Source of the DNA: Anaeromyxobacter diazotrophicus
GTDB lineage: Bacteria; Myxococcota; Myxococcia; Myxococcales; Anaeromyxobacteraceae
DNA: 64,000 nucleotides
Assembly: GCF_013340205.1 (NCBI RefSeq)
Contig: NZ_BJTG01000006.1
Location: forward strand, 62,001-126,000
Reading direction: 5' to 3'
The notes beneath the pieces are model-generated. The model made no database searches. It was not told the origin of the DNA and was given only the letters and a program-made list of their open reading frames with translations. Made by a program: the position numbers and the translations under genes. Each line of letters opens with the position of its first letter. Position 1 is the stretch's first letter. Positions 1 to 8,817 of this stretch are shown piece after piece.

Positions 1-207
1 GATCACGAAGACGAGGGCGACGAGATAGAACCGCGGATTGAAATTCATCCACGCGGTGCCGATGGGCTTCTCGCCGCACTCGTAGATGCTGGCCTTCGCC
101 GCCTCGGGGAAGTTCGGCCGCAGGAAGCGCCCGGCCGTCAGGGCGATCGCCGCGAAGCCGATGGCCACCACAGCGAAGGCGAAGACCGCGCCGAATCCAT
201 AGCCCAT
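1..207 (-). CDS. nuoA: NADH-quinone oxidoreductase subunit A, second copy (partial)
   Basis: This is the first 69 codons of a NuoA-type complex I membrane subunit; the rest lies beyond the window edge. A hydrophobic segment at about residues 5-24 is followed by the family motif YECGE (42-46) and then by the beginning of the second membrane helix. The ATG is preceded by GGGAG at a good distance. It is transcribed away from the nuoA of the large operon to its right, and the two NuoA proteins differ clearly in sequence. This suggests a second complex I gene set to the left of the window. The family assignment is firm; whether the remaining nuo genes follow is not visible. Confidence 0.85.
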   Translation of the reverse strand, partial: MGYGFGAVFAFAVVAIGFAAIALTAGRFLRPNFPEAAKASIYECGEKPIGTAWMNFNPRFYLVALVFVI

Positions 208-255
208 CGGGTTCGCTCCCGGCGAAAGGCGTGCATGAAGGGAAAGGCGGGAGGC

Positions 256-285
256 GGAATACCCCGCCCGGGCACAGTCTGTCAA
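256..285 (-). promoter_or_regulatory. Putative sigma-70 promoter for the left nuoA
   Basis: On the minus strand there is a perfect -35 box TTGACA (285 to 280) and, 18 bases on, TATTCC (261 to 256). The predicted transcript would start near 249 and give a leader of about 42 bases containing the GGGAG ribosome-binding site of the left nuoA. The call is inference from motif spacing only. Confidence 0.5.
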
Positions 286-299
286 GCGGGGGATTTCGT

Positions 300-322
300 T
301 TGACAATGATTACAGGTTGACG
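300..322 (+). promoter_or_regulatory. Direct TTGAC repeats upstream of the nuo operon
   Basis: TTGACA (300-305) and TTGACG (317-322) are spaced by exactly 17 bases in the divergent nuoA-nuoA gap. Neither has a convincing -10 box downstream on the plus strand, so the pair may be an operator rather than two -35 boxes. The role is unproven. Confidence 0.25.
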
Positions 323-377
323 CAGGAAAGGGGGCGCACTCGCTCCTACGTTGGGCTCCTCCACGGGCAGGGAGACG

Positions 378-746
378 ATGACCCCCCTTCAAACTTATTT
401 TCCACTCGCAGTCGCCTTCTTCATGGCCGGGCTCCTGGCGGTGGTCCTCGTCGGCGCGGCCACGCTCCTCGGCCCGCGGCACCCCAGCGCGGTGAAGTCG
501 AGCGTCTTCGAGTGCGGCTCCGATCCCGTCGGCAGCGCGCGCGAGCGGTTTGGCGTGAAGTTCTACATGGTCGCCTTACTGTTCATCGTGTTCGACGTCG
601 AGGCGGTCTTCGTCTATCCCTGGGCGGTCCTGCTCAAGGAGCTCGCCTGGCCGGGCTACGTCGCGATGGCGTTCTTCGCCTTCACGCTCGTCATCGGCCT
701 GGCCTACGTGTGGAAGAAGGGCGCGCTCGACATGGAGAGCGACTAG
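378..746 (+). CDS. nuoA: NADH-quinone oxidoreductase subunit A
   Basis: NuoA is a small membrane subunit of complex I, at the junction between the peripheral arm and the proton-pumping arm. The 122-residue product has three hydrophobic segments, the motif FECG (44-47) and the acidic motif FDVE (72-75) typical of the family. I chose the ATG at 378 because it follows GGGAG and puts the first helix near the N-terminus; an in-frame ATG at 351 would add nine residues. Its stop codon shares a base with the GTG of nuoB, so translation of the two is probably coupled. It is the first gene of a seven-gene nuo operon. Confidence 0.93.
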   Translation: MTPLQTYFPLAVAFFMAGLLAVVLVGAATLLGPRHPSAVKSSVFECGSDPVGSARERFGVKFYMVALLFIVFDVEAVFVYPWAVLLKELAWPGYVAMAFFAFTLVIGLAYVWKKGALDMESD

Positions 747-1300
747 TGGCTTCCGATCTCGACACGACCCCGGTCATCGCCACCCGCCGCGAGGAGGCGA
801 CCGGCTTCTTCCAGCGCATGGTCTCGAAGGGCCTCGGCTGGGCGCGGAAGAACTCCCTCTGGCAGTACCCGTACGTCACGGCCTGCTGCGGGATGGAGTA
901 CATGAGCGTCTCGTCGGCGCGCTACGACATCGCGCGCTTCGGCGCCGAGGTGCCGCGCTTCTCGCCGCGCCAGGCGGACCTGCTGCTGGTGGTGGGCACC
1001 ATCAACTGCAAGCAGGCGCCCATCCTGAAGCGCGTCTACGAGCAGATGAGCGAGCCGAAGTGGGTCATCGCCTTCGGCGTCTGCGCCAGCTCCGGCGGCT
1101 TCTACGACAACTACGCCACGATGCAGGGCATCGACCGGGTCATCCCGGTGGACGTCTACATCCCGGGCTGCCCGCCGCGGCCGGAGCAGGTGCTCGACGG
1201 CCTGATGCTCCTGCAGCGCAAGATCCAGGACCAGCAGCACAAGCTCATCGACCGCGCCCAGGTGCCGACGCTCGCCCAGGGTGGCGGGGAGCGGAGGTAG
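746..1300 (+). CDS. nuoB: NADH-quinone oxidoreductase subunit B
   Basis: NuoB carries Fe-S cluster N2, the last electron carrier before quinone in complex I. The 184-residue product has the tandem cysteines in CCGMEYM, a third cysteine in GVCASSGG and a fourth in PGCPPRPE, the complete N2 ligand set. The start is a GTG overlapping the nuoA stop by one base (TAGTG); no better start lies close by, and the length matches the family. nuoC begins three bases after the stop. Confidence 0.95.
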   Translation: MASDLDTTPVIATRREEATGFFQRMVSKGLGWARKNSLWQYPYVTACCGMEYMSVSSARYDIARFGAEVPRFSPRQADLLLVVGTINCKQAPILKRVYEQMSEPKWVIAFGVCASSGGFYDNYATMQGIDRVIPVDVYIPGCPPRPEQVLDGLMLLQRKIQDQQHKLIDRAQVPTLAQGGGERR

Positions 1301-1303
1301 CGC

Positions 1304-1831
1304 ATGGCGAAGGCGGTGCTGGAGGCGCTGGCCGCGCGCTTCCCCGGCGACGTGTACGAGCCGTACGAGGGCGTGGGCGGCGACGACTGCATCTTCGTGC
1401 GCAAGAGCGAGATCGCGTCGGTGTGCCGGTTCCTCAAGACCGAGCCCGCGCTCGCCTTCAACATGGCGCCGTACATCACGGCGGTGGACTACCTCGGCGT
1501 CGAGCCGCGGTTCGAGGTGGTCTACAACCTGCTCTCGACCGTGCACAACCACCGGCTTCGCCTCAGGGTGAAGGTGCCCGAGGGCGACCTCGAGCTGCCG
1601 AGCGTGACCTCGGTGTGGCGCGGCGCCGACTGGTTCGAGCGCTACTGCTTCGACATGTACGGCCTCAAGTTCCGCGGCCACCCGGACCTGCGCCGGCTCC
1701 TCATGTACGACGAGTTCGTGGGGCACCCGCTGCGCAAGGACTATCCGCTCCGCGGGCGGCAGCCGCTCGTGAAGGAGCGCGAGATCGGCGACATCTTCCG
1801 CGGGCCGGGGCCCGCCGGGCGTGACGGTTAG
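1304..1831 (+). CDS. nuoC: NADH-quinone oxidoreductase subunit C
   Basis: NuoC is a peripheral-arm subunit packed against NuoD and has no redox centre. The 175-residue protein ends with the signature around FDMYGLKF, GHPDLRR and GHPLRKDYPL (about residues 120-150), which identifies the 30-kDa subunit family. It is a stand-alone NuoC, not the NuoCD fusion of enterobacteria. The ATG lies just after the nuoB stop, and nuoD follows with an overlapping or nearly touching start. Confidence 0.93.
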   Translation: MAKAVLEALAARFPGDVYEPYEGVGGDDCIFVRKSEIASVCRFLKTEPALAFNMAPYITAVDYLGVEPRFEVVYNLLSTVHNHRLRLRVKVPEGDLELPSVTSVWRGADWFERYCFDMYGLKFRGHPDLRRLLMYDEFVGHPLRKDYPLRGRQPLVKEREIGDIFRGPGPAGRDG

Positions 1832-1847
1832 CGAGGGCGCGACAGCG

Positions 1848-3152
1848 ATGGCCACCGATTCCCACGGGATGGGCGGACGCGATCCGCAGGCGACGCCGGG
1901 CAGCTTCGGCGCGGGCGAGCCCGCGCGGCCGTTCGAGGGGCAGCACCACGCGCGGGGCTACGAGGGGGCGCTCGACGCGCCGCTCAAGGGCCGGCAGATG
2001 GTGGTGAACCTCGGCCCGAGCCACCCCGCCATGCACGGCGTCACCCGCGCCGTGGTCGCGCTCGAGGGCGAGACGATCGTCGAGATGAAGCTCGACATCG
2101 GCTTCCTCCACCGCGGCTTCGAGAAGAGCTGCGAGAACGTCACCTGGGGCCAGTGCTTCCCGTACACGGACCGGCTCAACTACGTGAGCTCGATCCTGAA
2201 CAACGTCGGGTTCGCGCTGGTGGTCGAGAAGCTGTGCAAGATGGAGGTGCCGCTGCGCGCCCGCTACCTGCGCGTGCTCACCGGCGAGCTGCACCGCATC
2301 TGCGACCACCTCACCCTGGTGGCCGCCATGGGCCTCGAGCTCGGCGCGATGACGGTGTTCCTCTACGGCATCGAGGCGCGCGACCTCATCTGGGACCGCC
2401 TCACCGAGATCTGCGGCGCGCGGCTCACCTCGAACTACGTGCGCGTGGGCGGCGTCTCGCGCGATTGCCCGGACGATTGGCCGGCCAAGGTCGAGCAGAC
2501 GCTCGCCCGCGTGGCGGAGCTGCGCGAGACCATCGACAAGCTCCTCACCCGCAACCGCATCTTCATGGACCGCACCCGCGGCACCGGCGTCATCTCGCGC
2601 GAGGACGCGCTCGACTTCGGCTTCACCGGGCCCTGCCTGCGGGCGTCGGGCGAGCCGTACGACATCCGCAAGGCGGCCCCGTACCTCGTCTACGACCAGC
2701 TCGACTTCGACGTCCCGGTGGGGAAGAACGGCGACAACTTCGACCGGTACCTCATGCGCATGGAGGAGATGCGGCAGTCCGACCGCATCGTCCGCCAGTG
2801 CCTGCGGCAGATGGAGCCGGGAGACATCGTCGTCCAGGACTTCCGGTACGTGCTGCCGCCCAAGCCCCAGGTGTACGGCACCATCGAGGGGCTCATGGCG
2901 CACTTCAAGCTCGTCATGGAGGGGATCAAGGTCCCGGCGGGCGAGGCGTACAGCTACACCGAGGCGGCCAACGGCGAGCTCGGCTTCTACGCCGTCTCCG
3001 ACGGCGGCGGCCGCGCCTACAAGCTCGGGCTGCGGGCGCCGGGCTGGCCCATGGTGGCGGCCCTCCCGCACATGACCAAGGGCGCGCTGCTCGCCGACCT
3101 CGTCCCGACGTACGACAGCATCAACATGATCGGCGGCGAGGTCGAGCAGTAG
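1848..3152 (+). CDS. nuoD: NADH-quinone oxidoreductase subunit D
   Basis: NuoD is the 49-kDa subunit that forms the quinone pocket together with NuoB and NuoH. The family features are clear: NLGPSHPAMHG near residue 55, IGFLHRGFEK, and a C-terminal end with the conserved DIVFGEVDR-like region altered to NMIGGEVEQ. The N-terminus carries about 50 extra Gly/Asp-rich residues before the conserved core. I prefer the ATG at 1848; an in-frame GTG at 1821, overlapping nuoC, is an alternative. Downstream there is a 92-base gap with two hairpins, where many operons carry nuoE and nuoF; nuoG follows instead. Confidence 0.94.
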   Translation: MATDSHGMGGRDPQATPGSFGAGEPARPFEGQHHARGYEGALDAPLKGRQMVVNLGPSHPAMHGVTRAVVALEGETIVEMKLDIGFLHRGFEKSCENVTWGQCFPYTDRLNYVSSILNNVGFALVVEKLCKMEVPLRARYLRVLTGELHRICDHLTLVAAMGLELGAMTVFLYGIEARDLIWDRLTEICGARLTSNYVRVGGVSRDCPDDWPAKVEQTLARVAELRETIDKLLTRNRIFMDRTRGTGVISREDALDFGFTGPCLRASGEPYDIRKAAPYLVYDQLDFDVPVGKNGDNFDRYLMRMEEMRQSDRIVRQCLRQMEPGDIVVQDFRYVLPPKPQVYGTIEGLMAHFKLVMEGIKVPAGEAYSYTEAANGELGFYAVSDGGGRAYKLGLRAPGWPMVAALPHMTKGALLADLVPTYDSINMIGGEVEQ

Positions 3153-3167
3153 GGCGCGACGGCCGTA

Positions 3168-3231
3168 GGGCGGGGCAGGACCCCCGCCGTGAGGACACCG
3201 CCACGTGAGGCGGGGGGTCGTCCCCCGCCTC
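3168..3231 (+). repeat. Two similar GC hairpins in the nuoD-nuoG gap
   Basis: The first hairpin pairs GGCGGGG (3169-3175) with CCCCGCC (3182-3188). The second pairs GAGGCGGGGG (3207-3216) with CCCCCGCCTC (3222-3231) around the loop GTCGT. The two hairpins and their right flanks (GAGGACACCG and GGAGAACACCG) are recognisably the same unit repeated. Neither is followed by a T tract. Possible roles are mRNA processing, stabilisation or attenuation inside the nuo operon; this is inference. Confidence 0.6.
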
Positions 3232-3244
3232 GGAGAACACCGAG

Positions 3245-5014
3245 ATGGCCGACGAGACGAAGCCCCCCGCACCGGCGACCGCGGCCCCCAAGCCGCCGCC
3301 CGGCCCGCCCGCGCCCCCGCCGCCCAAGAACCCGGGCTTCGTGACCTGCACCATCGACGGTCGCGAGGTGGTGGTGAAGCCGGGGACGAACGTCGTCGAG
3401 GCCGCCAAGTCGGTCGGCGTCGAGATCCCGTACTACTGCTACCACAAGCGCCTCTCCATCGCGGCCAACTGCCGGATGTGCCTGGTGGAGATGTCGAACG
3501 CGCCCGGCGGCAAGCTCATGCCTGGCTGCCAGATGCCGGTGGCCGAGGGCATCACCGTCAAGACCGAGACCGCGCGCGTGAAGGACCAGCAGCGCGCGAC
3601 GCTCGAGTTCCTGCTGCTCAACCACCCGGTCGACTGCGCCATCTGCGACCAGGCCGGCGAGTGCAAGCTGCAGGACTACTACATGAAGTACGACCAGAAG
3701 CCCTCCCGGCTCGACATGCCGAAGGTCGAGAAGGGGAAGCGGGTGCCGCTCGGCCCGATGGTCGTGCTGGACCAGGAGCGCTGCATCCTCTGCACCCGGT
3801 GCGTGCGCTTCATGCGCGAGGTGGCGAAGAAGCCGCAGCTCGGCGTGGACGAGCGCGGCAACGAGTCGTTCATCACCACCTTCGACGGGCAGCCGCTCGA
3901 CTCCAAGTACTCCGGCAACGTGGTCGACATCTGCCCGGTGGGCGCGCTCACCAGCACCGACCTCCGGTTCCGCGGCCGCGTCTGGTTCATGTCCTCGGCG
4001 CGGAGCGTCTGCACCGGCTGCTCGCGCGGGTGCAACACGTTCCTCGACTACCTCAAGGAGACGACCTTCCGGTACCGCCCGCGGGAGAACGAGGCCGTCA
4101 ACCAGGAGTGGATGTGCGACGACGGGCGGCTCTCCTACAAGTACCTGAACTCGGAGCGCGTGCTGACGGCGTTCCAGGGCCGCGGCGCGGCCGCGCGTGA
4201 CCTCCCGCTCCCGGCGGCCGCCGAGGCCGCCGCCGGGGCCCTGCGGAAGGCCGCGGCGGGCGGGGCGCTGGCCGCGCTCTTCTCCCCGGTCGCCTCGCTC
4301 GAGGACCTGCTGGTCGCGGCGCTGGTGGCGAAGGAGGGCCTCGGGCTCTCCGAGGTGTACGTGGGCGGCCGGCCCGACGGCTGGCAGGACGACTTCCTGA
4401 AGCGCGCCGACGAGAACCCCAACCGGCGCGGGCTGGAGCTGGTGGCGCAGGCGTTCGGCCTCGCGCTCAAGCCCTTCGCCGAGCTCGGGCCGGCCATCGA
4501 GGCCGGCCGGGTGAAGGCGGTCTGGGCGGTGGGGACCGAGGTCCCGGACCCGGCCGCCGCGGCGGCCTTCGCCCGGCTCGAGACGCTGGTGTGCCAGGCG
4601 TACAACCACGGCCCGCTCGCGCGCGAGGCGACCGTGCTCCTGCCGGCGGCGCCCCACAGCGAGGCGGACGGGACGTACGTCAACTTCGAGGGGCGCCCGC
4701 AGCGGTTCGAGCTCGCCTACTGGCCGCGCGGCGGCGCGCGGCCGCACTGGGCGCTGGCGGCGGAGCTGGGCCGGGCGCTCGGGCTCGCCTGGCGGTTCCA
4801 GAGCGCGCGCGGGGTGTGGGACGAGCTCGGCGCGCGCGTCGCCGGGTCGCTCCCCGGCTTCGAGTGGGACAGCCTGCCCTCCACCCAGAAGCGGCGCGGC
4901 CTGGTGCCGCTGGCGGCGGGCACGGTCGACGGTCGGCTCCCGGGGTACCGCGAGCGCGTCCCCACCGACGCGGTGGGCGACACGCGCATGGACCTGCTCA
5001 AGGTCACGAGATAG
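3245..5014 (+). CDS. nuoG: NADH-quinone oxidoreductase subunit G
   Basis: NuoG is the large Fe-S subunit of complex I. After a proline-rich N-terminal tail (residues 1-35) come the [2Fe-2S] ferredoxin domain (CYHKRLSIAANCRMC, then PGCQMP), the His/Cys motif HPVDCAICDQAGEC, a 4Fe-4S motif CILCTRC with VVDICPVGAL, and a CTGCSRGC motif with a later MCDDGR cysteine that matches the N7 cluster. The remaining molybdopterin-oxidoreductase-like part is short: 589 residues in total compared with roughly 700-900 in many relatives. The ATG at 3245 is preceded by CGGAG. No nuoE or nuoF lies beside it, so the NADH-oxidising module must be encoded elsewhere or be absent. Confidence 0.93.
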   Translation: MADETKPPAPATAAPKPPPGPPAPPPPKNPGFVTCTIDGREVVVKPGTNVVEAAKSVGVEIPYYCYHKRLSIAANCRMCLVEMSNAPGGKLMPGCQMPVAEGITVKTETARVKDQQRATLEFLLLNHPVDCAICDQAGECKLQDYYMKYDQKPSRLDMPKVEKGKRVPLGPMVVLDQERCILCTRCVRFMREVAKKPQLGVDERGNESFITTFDGQPLDSKYSGNVVDICPVGALTSTDLRFRGRVWFMSSARSVCTGCSRGCNTFLDYLKETTFRYRPRENEAVNQEWMCDDGRLSYKYLNSERVLTAFQGRGAAARDLPLPAAAEAAAGALRKAAAGGALAALFSPVASLEDLLVAALVAKEGLGLSEVYVGGRPDGWQDDFLKRADENPNRRGLELVAQAFGLALKPFAELGPAIEAGRVKAVWAVGTEVPDPAAAAAFARLETLVCQAYNHGPLAREATVLLPAAPHSEADGTYVNFEGRPQRFELAYWPRGGARPHWALAAELGRALGLAWRFQSARGVWDELGARVAGSLPGFEWDSLPSTQKRRGLVPLAAGTVDGRLPGYRERVPTDAVGDTRMDLLKVTR

Positions 5015-5023
5015 GAGGGCGGC

Positions 5024-6355
5024 GTGCGGCGATTCCTCGGCATGTTGCTGTTCGCGATGTTCGGCCCGGTGGCGCTGGTGCTCTTGTCGTACGGGCTCTA
5101 CTGGGTGGTCGCGCTGGTGGAGCACTTCACCTCCGGCCACGGGCTGCCGCCCACCTACGGCGCGGCCATCGCGAACGTGCTCCTGCTCATGGCGGGCGTG
5201 GTCATGACCACCGCGGCCCTCCTGACGGTGGGCGAGCGCAAGTGGTCGGCCATGATCCAGAACCGGATCGGCCCGAACCGCATCAAGGTGTTCGGGACCT
5301 CGGTGGGCGGGATCTTCTTCCTCATCGCCGACGCCCTGAAGATGCTGACGAAGGAGAACATCGAGCCCTCGCAGCGCTCGCGCCTGATGTACGAGCTCGC
5401 GCCCATGGCGGCCTTCGCGCCGTCCTTCGTGCTCTTCGCGGTGGTGCCGGTCGGCCCCTCGGTCGACATCGCGGTGGGCACGGCCGTCCACAAGGTGGCG
5501 CTGCAGGTGGCGAGCATCGACGCCGGGCTGCTCTTCGTGTTCGGCGCCGCCTCGCTGGCCGTGTACGGCACCGCGCTCGCCGGCTGGTCGTCGAACTCGA
5601 AGCTGGCCATCCTCGGCGGCGTCCGCGCCAGCTCGCAGATGATCAGCTACGAGGTCTCGCTCGGCCTGGCGCTGGTCGGCTCCATGATGGCGTACCAGTC
5701 GCTCCGCCTGGAGGAGATGGTGCAGGCGCAGGGGCAGCTCCTGTGGGGCTTCCTGCCGGCGCTGGGCGTCTTCCTGCAGCCGGTGGGCATGCTGGTCTTC
5801 TTCGCGTCCTCCTTCGCGGAGACCAAGCGCGCGCCCTTCGACCTCCCCGAGGGCGAGAGCGAGATCGTCGGCTACTTCGTCGAGTACCCGGGCATGAAGT
5901 TCGGGATGATGTTCCTGGCCGAGTTCATCGAGGTGGTGGTGCTGGCCGGCATCACGGCCGCCATCTTCTTCGGCGGGTGGCACCCGATCCTCTTCGAGCA
6001 GACGTTGAAGGACACCTTCGGCGAGGCCTCGGTGGCGTGGGCCGCCATCTGCGCCGGCGCCTTCCTGTGCAAGGTGCTCCTGCTGTGCTGGCTGCAGCTC
6101 GTGATCCGCTGGACGCTGCCCCGCTTCCGCTTCGACCAGGTGCAGAAGCTGTGCTGGAAGATGATGCTGCCCATCGCGCTCGGGAACGTCTTCGTCTCCG
6201 GCGCGCTCATCCTGCTCGACGGCTCGCTGCACCTCCTGGCGGCGGTCGGCCTGGTGGAGCTGGTGGCGATGGTCCTCCTCACCGCGGCCGCCAGCAAGAA
6301 GGGCGAGGTCCCCGCGCCCGCCCACGCCGCCGCGCACGCCGCGCCTGGTCACTAG
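5024..6355 (+). CDS. nuoH: NADH-quinone oxidoreductase subunit H
   Basis: NuoH is the membrane subunit that contacts the quinone pocket. Family motifs are present: [17 protein letters not shown] and [19 protein letters not shown] followed by EYPGMKFG, with about eight to nine membrane helices. At 443 residues it is longer than the usual 320-350. The extra length lies in a loop after the first helices (about residues 120-175) and in an Ala/His-rich cytoplasmic tail at the C-terminus. The start is GTG, ten bases after the nuoG stop and preceded by GGAGGGC. Confidence 0.94.
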   Translation: MRRFLGMLLFAMFGPVALVLLSYGLYWVVALVEHFTSGHGLPPTYGAAIANVLLLMAGVVMTTAALLTVGERKWSAMIQNRIGPNRIKVFGTSVGGIFFLIADALKMLTKENIEPSQRSRLMYELAPMAAFAPSFVLFAVVPVGPSVDIAVGTAVHKVALQVASIDAGLLFVFGAASLAVYGTALAGWSSNSKLAILGGVRASSQMISYEVSLGLALVGSMMAYQSLRLEEMVQAQGQLLWGFLPALGVFLQPVGMLVFFASSFAETKRAPFDLPEGESEIVGYFVEYPGMKFGMMFLAEFIEVVVLAGITAAIFFGGWHPILFEQTLKDTFGEASVAWAAICAGAFLCKVLLLCWLQLVIRWTLPRFRFDQVQKLCWKMMLPIALGNVFVSGALILLDGSLHLLAAVGLVELVAMVLLTAAASKKGEVPAPAHAAAHAAPGH

Positions 6356-6368
6356 GAGAAGGCCCCCG

Positions 6369-7082
6369 ATGCCCTACCGCCTCGACGACACCGCCGCCGA
6401 CCTGCGCGAGCGCCTGTACTTCCCGGAGGTGATCCGGGGGGTCGGCATCCTCATGAAGCAGTTCCTCCGGAACTTCTTCTTCGGGCGCGAGAAGAACCCG
6501 GACATGCTGGCGCGGGATCGCTCGCTGTCGCAGAACGCGACGCTCCAGTACCCCGAGGAGCGCGTCCCGTACCCGCCCGGCTACCGGGGCCTGCACCGGC
6601 TCGTGCCGCGCGAGGACGGCCGGCCGCGCTGCGTCGCCTGCTACATGTGCGCGACCATCTGCCCCGCCCAGTGCATCTACATCGAGGCGGGCGAGCTCCC
6701 GGACGACCCCATCGAGAAGTACCCGACCAAGTTCGTCATCGACGAGCTCCGGTGCGTGGTCTGCGGGTTCTGCGTCGAGGCGTGCCCCAAGGACGCCATC
6801 CGGATGGACTCGGGCGAGCACGCGCCGCCGTCGTACACGCGCGCCGCGCAGATCTGGGACGAGAAGCGGCTGCTGCGCGGCCCGCCCGTCTCGTACCAGT
6901 ACGATCCCTGGCTGCGCCGGGGCGCCTCCTCCATCCCGGCCGAGAAGCTCGCCGAGATGAAGGCGAACGCGAAGCCGTTCTCGACCGTCGCCACCGACGA
7001 GTACGCCCAGACGCCCGGCTTCTCGGTGAAGAACCTCGCCGCCGAGGCCAAGGCGCGCGGGGAGACGCTGGCCCGGAAGTAG
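6369..7082 (+). CDS. nuoI: NADH-quinone oxidoreductase subunit I
   Basis: NuoI carries the two 4Fe-4S clusters N6a and N6b that pass electrons to NuoB. Both ligand motifs are visible: [12 protein letters not shown] and [12 protein letters not shown], in a 237-residue protein with a somewhat long C-terminal tail ending in Lys/Arg-rich sequence. The ATG lies 13 bases after the nuoH stop, preceded by AGGAGAAGG. It is the last nuo gene here: the next gene faces the opposite way, so subunits J-N, which form the antiporter-like arm, are missing from this operon. Confidence 0.94.
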   Translation: MPYRLDDTAADLRERLYFPEVIRGVGILMKQFLRNFFFGREKNPDMLARDRSLSQNATLQYPEERVPYPPGYRGLHRLVPREDGRPRCVACYMCATICPAQCIYIEAGELPDDPIEKYPTKFVIDELRCVVCGFCVEACPKDAIRMDSGEHAPPSYTRAAQIWDEKRLLRGPPVSYQYDPWLRRGASSIPAEKLAEMKANAKPFSTVATDEYAQTPGFSVKNLAAEAKARGETLARK

Positions 7083-7127
7083 CGGGCCGGGCGGGGCCGG
7101 GAAGGGCGGGGATCGCCCGCGCCGTCA

Positions 7128-7151
7128 CCCCCGCCGGCGGCGCCGCGGGGG
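7128..7151. terminator. Hairpin between convergent nuoI and permease genes
   Basis: CCCCCGC (7128-7134) pairs with GCGGGGG (7145-7151). It sits in the 82-base gap between two genes that face each other and has no T tract. It could act as a two-way terminator, which is inferred from position. Confidence 0.35.
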
Positions 7152-7164
7152 AGGGGCGTCTCTC

Positions 7165-8745
7165 CTAGCCCCGTGGCCCGCGCGCCGCGATGCCGTGGCG
7201 CGCCGCCAGGAACGCCGCCCAGGCGAAGCCGATCACGACGCCGGCCACCGGCGGGCCCACGAGGTCGAGCCAGTCGGACGGCCGCGCCGGGTGGAGCATG
7301 ACGGCGGTGGCGCGGGCGAGCTCGAAGGGCGCCTTCCCGCCGTGCATCGCGCGCAGGGCGAGGAGCACCGCGCTCGTGAGGTAGAAGAGCCCCGCGGAGA
7401 GCACCGCCGCGTAGAGCCCACGCCGGACGAGCGCGCCCGCCGTGACCGGAGCGCCCACCTTCTCGCCGGCGCCCAGGTCCGCCTCGGCCGTCTCCGGGAT
7501 CTCCCGCGCCTGCCACGGCACGAACCGCTGCAGCATCACCATGCCGGGGATGGCCATGGGGATGGTGAGCAGGAAGAAGTCGCGCCACCCCAGCGCGTCG
7601 ATGAGCACGCCCGCCGGCGGCCCGGCCACGGTCCGGTTGAGCGCGAAGATGCTGGAGAAGAGGGCGTACTGGGTGGCGCTGAACCGCTTCTGGGTGATGC
7701 GGAGCAGGAGCACGTTGAACGCGGCCGTGCCGAGCCCGATGGCGCCCGCCTCGAGGCCCATGGCGGCGTACATGGCCGGGCGGTTGATGCCGAGCTCGGC
7801 GACCACCGCGTAGCCGCCGTGCGCGAGCGCCTGCACCACCCCGAACACCCACAGCGCGCGCCCGACGCCCCAGGCCGTGCAGGCGAGGCCGCCCAGGATG
7901 GTGCCGCCGATGTTGGCGAAGAGGCTGATGGTGCCGGTGGCGATGCCCACCTCGAGCGGGTGGTAGCCGAGCTGGCCGAGGAACGGGCGCACCAGCGCCT
8001 CGGCCACGTTGTTCGAGAACTTGTAGAGGAACAGGAAGCTCGCGATCTCGAGCGCGCGCGGGTGGCGGAAGAAGCTGACGAAGGGGTCCCAGACCGCCGC
8101 GCGGAGCGAGGCGGGGGCGGGGGGCACGCCCTCCGGCTCGGGCGCGAGCGCCGTCACCGGCAGGAGCGCCAGGAAGACGAGCCCGAGCAGCACGAAGGCG
8201 AGGCCCCAGCCGATCTTCGGCCCGATCGACACCACCACCGCGCCGCCGATGTACATGGCGGCGCGGTAGAGCGCGACCCGCGCCCCCACCGCCGCGCCCT
8301 GCTCCTCCTTGCGCAGCACCTCGACCGTGTAGGCGTCGATGGCGATGTCCTGCGTGGAGGAGGAGAAGCTGATGAGCAGGGTGAGGACGGTGATGGCGCC
8401 CATGGTCGGCCGCCCGGCCCACAGCGCCAGGGCGGCGACGCTCGCCGCGAGCAGCACCTGGCCGATGGCGATCCAGGCCCGCTTGCGCCCGCGCCGGGGC
8501 GCGAAGCGGTCCATGAGCGGCGACCAGAGGAACTTGAAGGCGTAGGGCGCCTGCGCCAGCGTGACGAGCCCGATCGACTTGATGTCGATGCCCTCCTGCT
8601 GCATCCAGAACGGGATGGCGGTCAGCACGAGCCCGAGCGGCAGGCCGGAGCTGAAGGAGAGGAGGGACACCGAGCCGAGCCGCCAGCTGGAGAAGGCGGC
8701 GCGGAGCGACTGCGAGGTGGTGAGCTTCTGGGCGGGGGCGGCCAA
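7165..8745 (-). CDS. AmpG-like major facilitator permease
   Basis: This is a 526-residue inner-membrane transporter of the major facilitator superfamily with twelve or more predicted helices. The N-terminal stretch with SSGLPLGLVLTAIPFW, then IGLVTLAQAPYAFKFLW and SPLMDR, matches the AmpG branch, whose known members import anhydromuropeptides during peptidoglycan recycling; related permeases take up siderophores, so the substrate is not certain. There is an extra hydrophobic region at the C-terminus (about residues 425-520). It lies 72 bases downstream of polX on the same strand and could share its transcript. Confidence 0.8.
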   Translation of the reverse strand: MAAPAQKLTTSQSLRAAFSSWRLGSVSLLSFSSGLPLGLVLTAIPFWMQQEGIDIKSIGLVTLAQAPYAFKFLWSPLMDRFAPRRGRKRAWIAIGQVLLAASVAALALWAGRPTMGAITVLTLLISFSSSTQDIAIDAYTVEVLRKEEQGAAVGARVALYRAAMYIGGAVVVSIGPKIGWGLAFVLLGLVFLALLPVTALAPEPEGVPPAPASLRAAVWDPFVSFFRHPRALEIASFLFLYKFSNNVAEALVRPFLGQLGYHPLEVGIATGTISLFANIGGTILGGLACTAWGVGRALWVFGVVQALAHGGYAVVAELGINRPAMYAAMGLEAGAIGLGTAAFNVLLLRITQKRFSATQYALFSSIFALNRTVAGPPAGVLIDALGWRDFFLLTIPMAIPGMVMLQRFVPWQAREIPETAEADLGAGEKVGAPVTAGALVRRGLYAAVLSAGLFYLTSAVLLALRAMHGGKAPFELARATAVMLHPARPSDWLDLVGPPVAGVVIGFAWAAFLAARHGIAARGPRG

Positions 8746-8817
8746 GGCGACCGCAGCGTAAGCGGTGCCGCCGCGGGCGACAAGGCGCTGGCCTCGCGAG
8801 GCGCGTGCGCGCGGGCC

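Noticed and set aside
3153-3244. Small nuoE fragment between nuoD and nuoG
   Set aside because: In all frames the 92 bases are made of hairpin repeats with no thioredoxin-fold or cysteine motif.
3017-6352. A very long open frame of more than 1100 codons on the minus strand across nuoG and nuoH
   Set aside because: It is antisense to two conserved nuo genes and has the Arg/Ala/His-rich composition expected when GC-rich codons are read backwards. Similar long frames antisense to dld, lldP, gde and the kinase were left out for the same reason.
8791-8802. Palindrome GCCTCGCGAGGC between polX and the permease gene as an operator
   Set aside because: It is short, isolated and expected by chance in such GC-rich DNA; no promoter boxes surround it.
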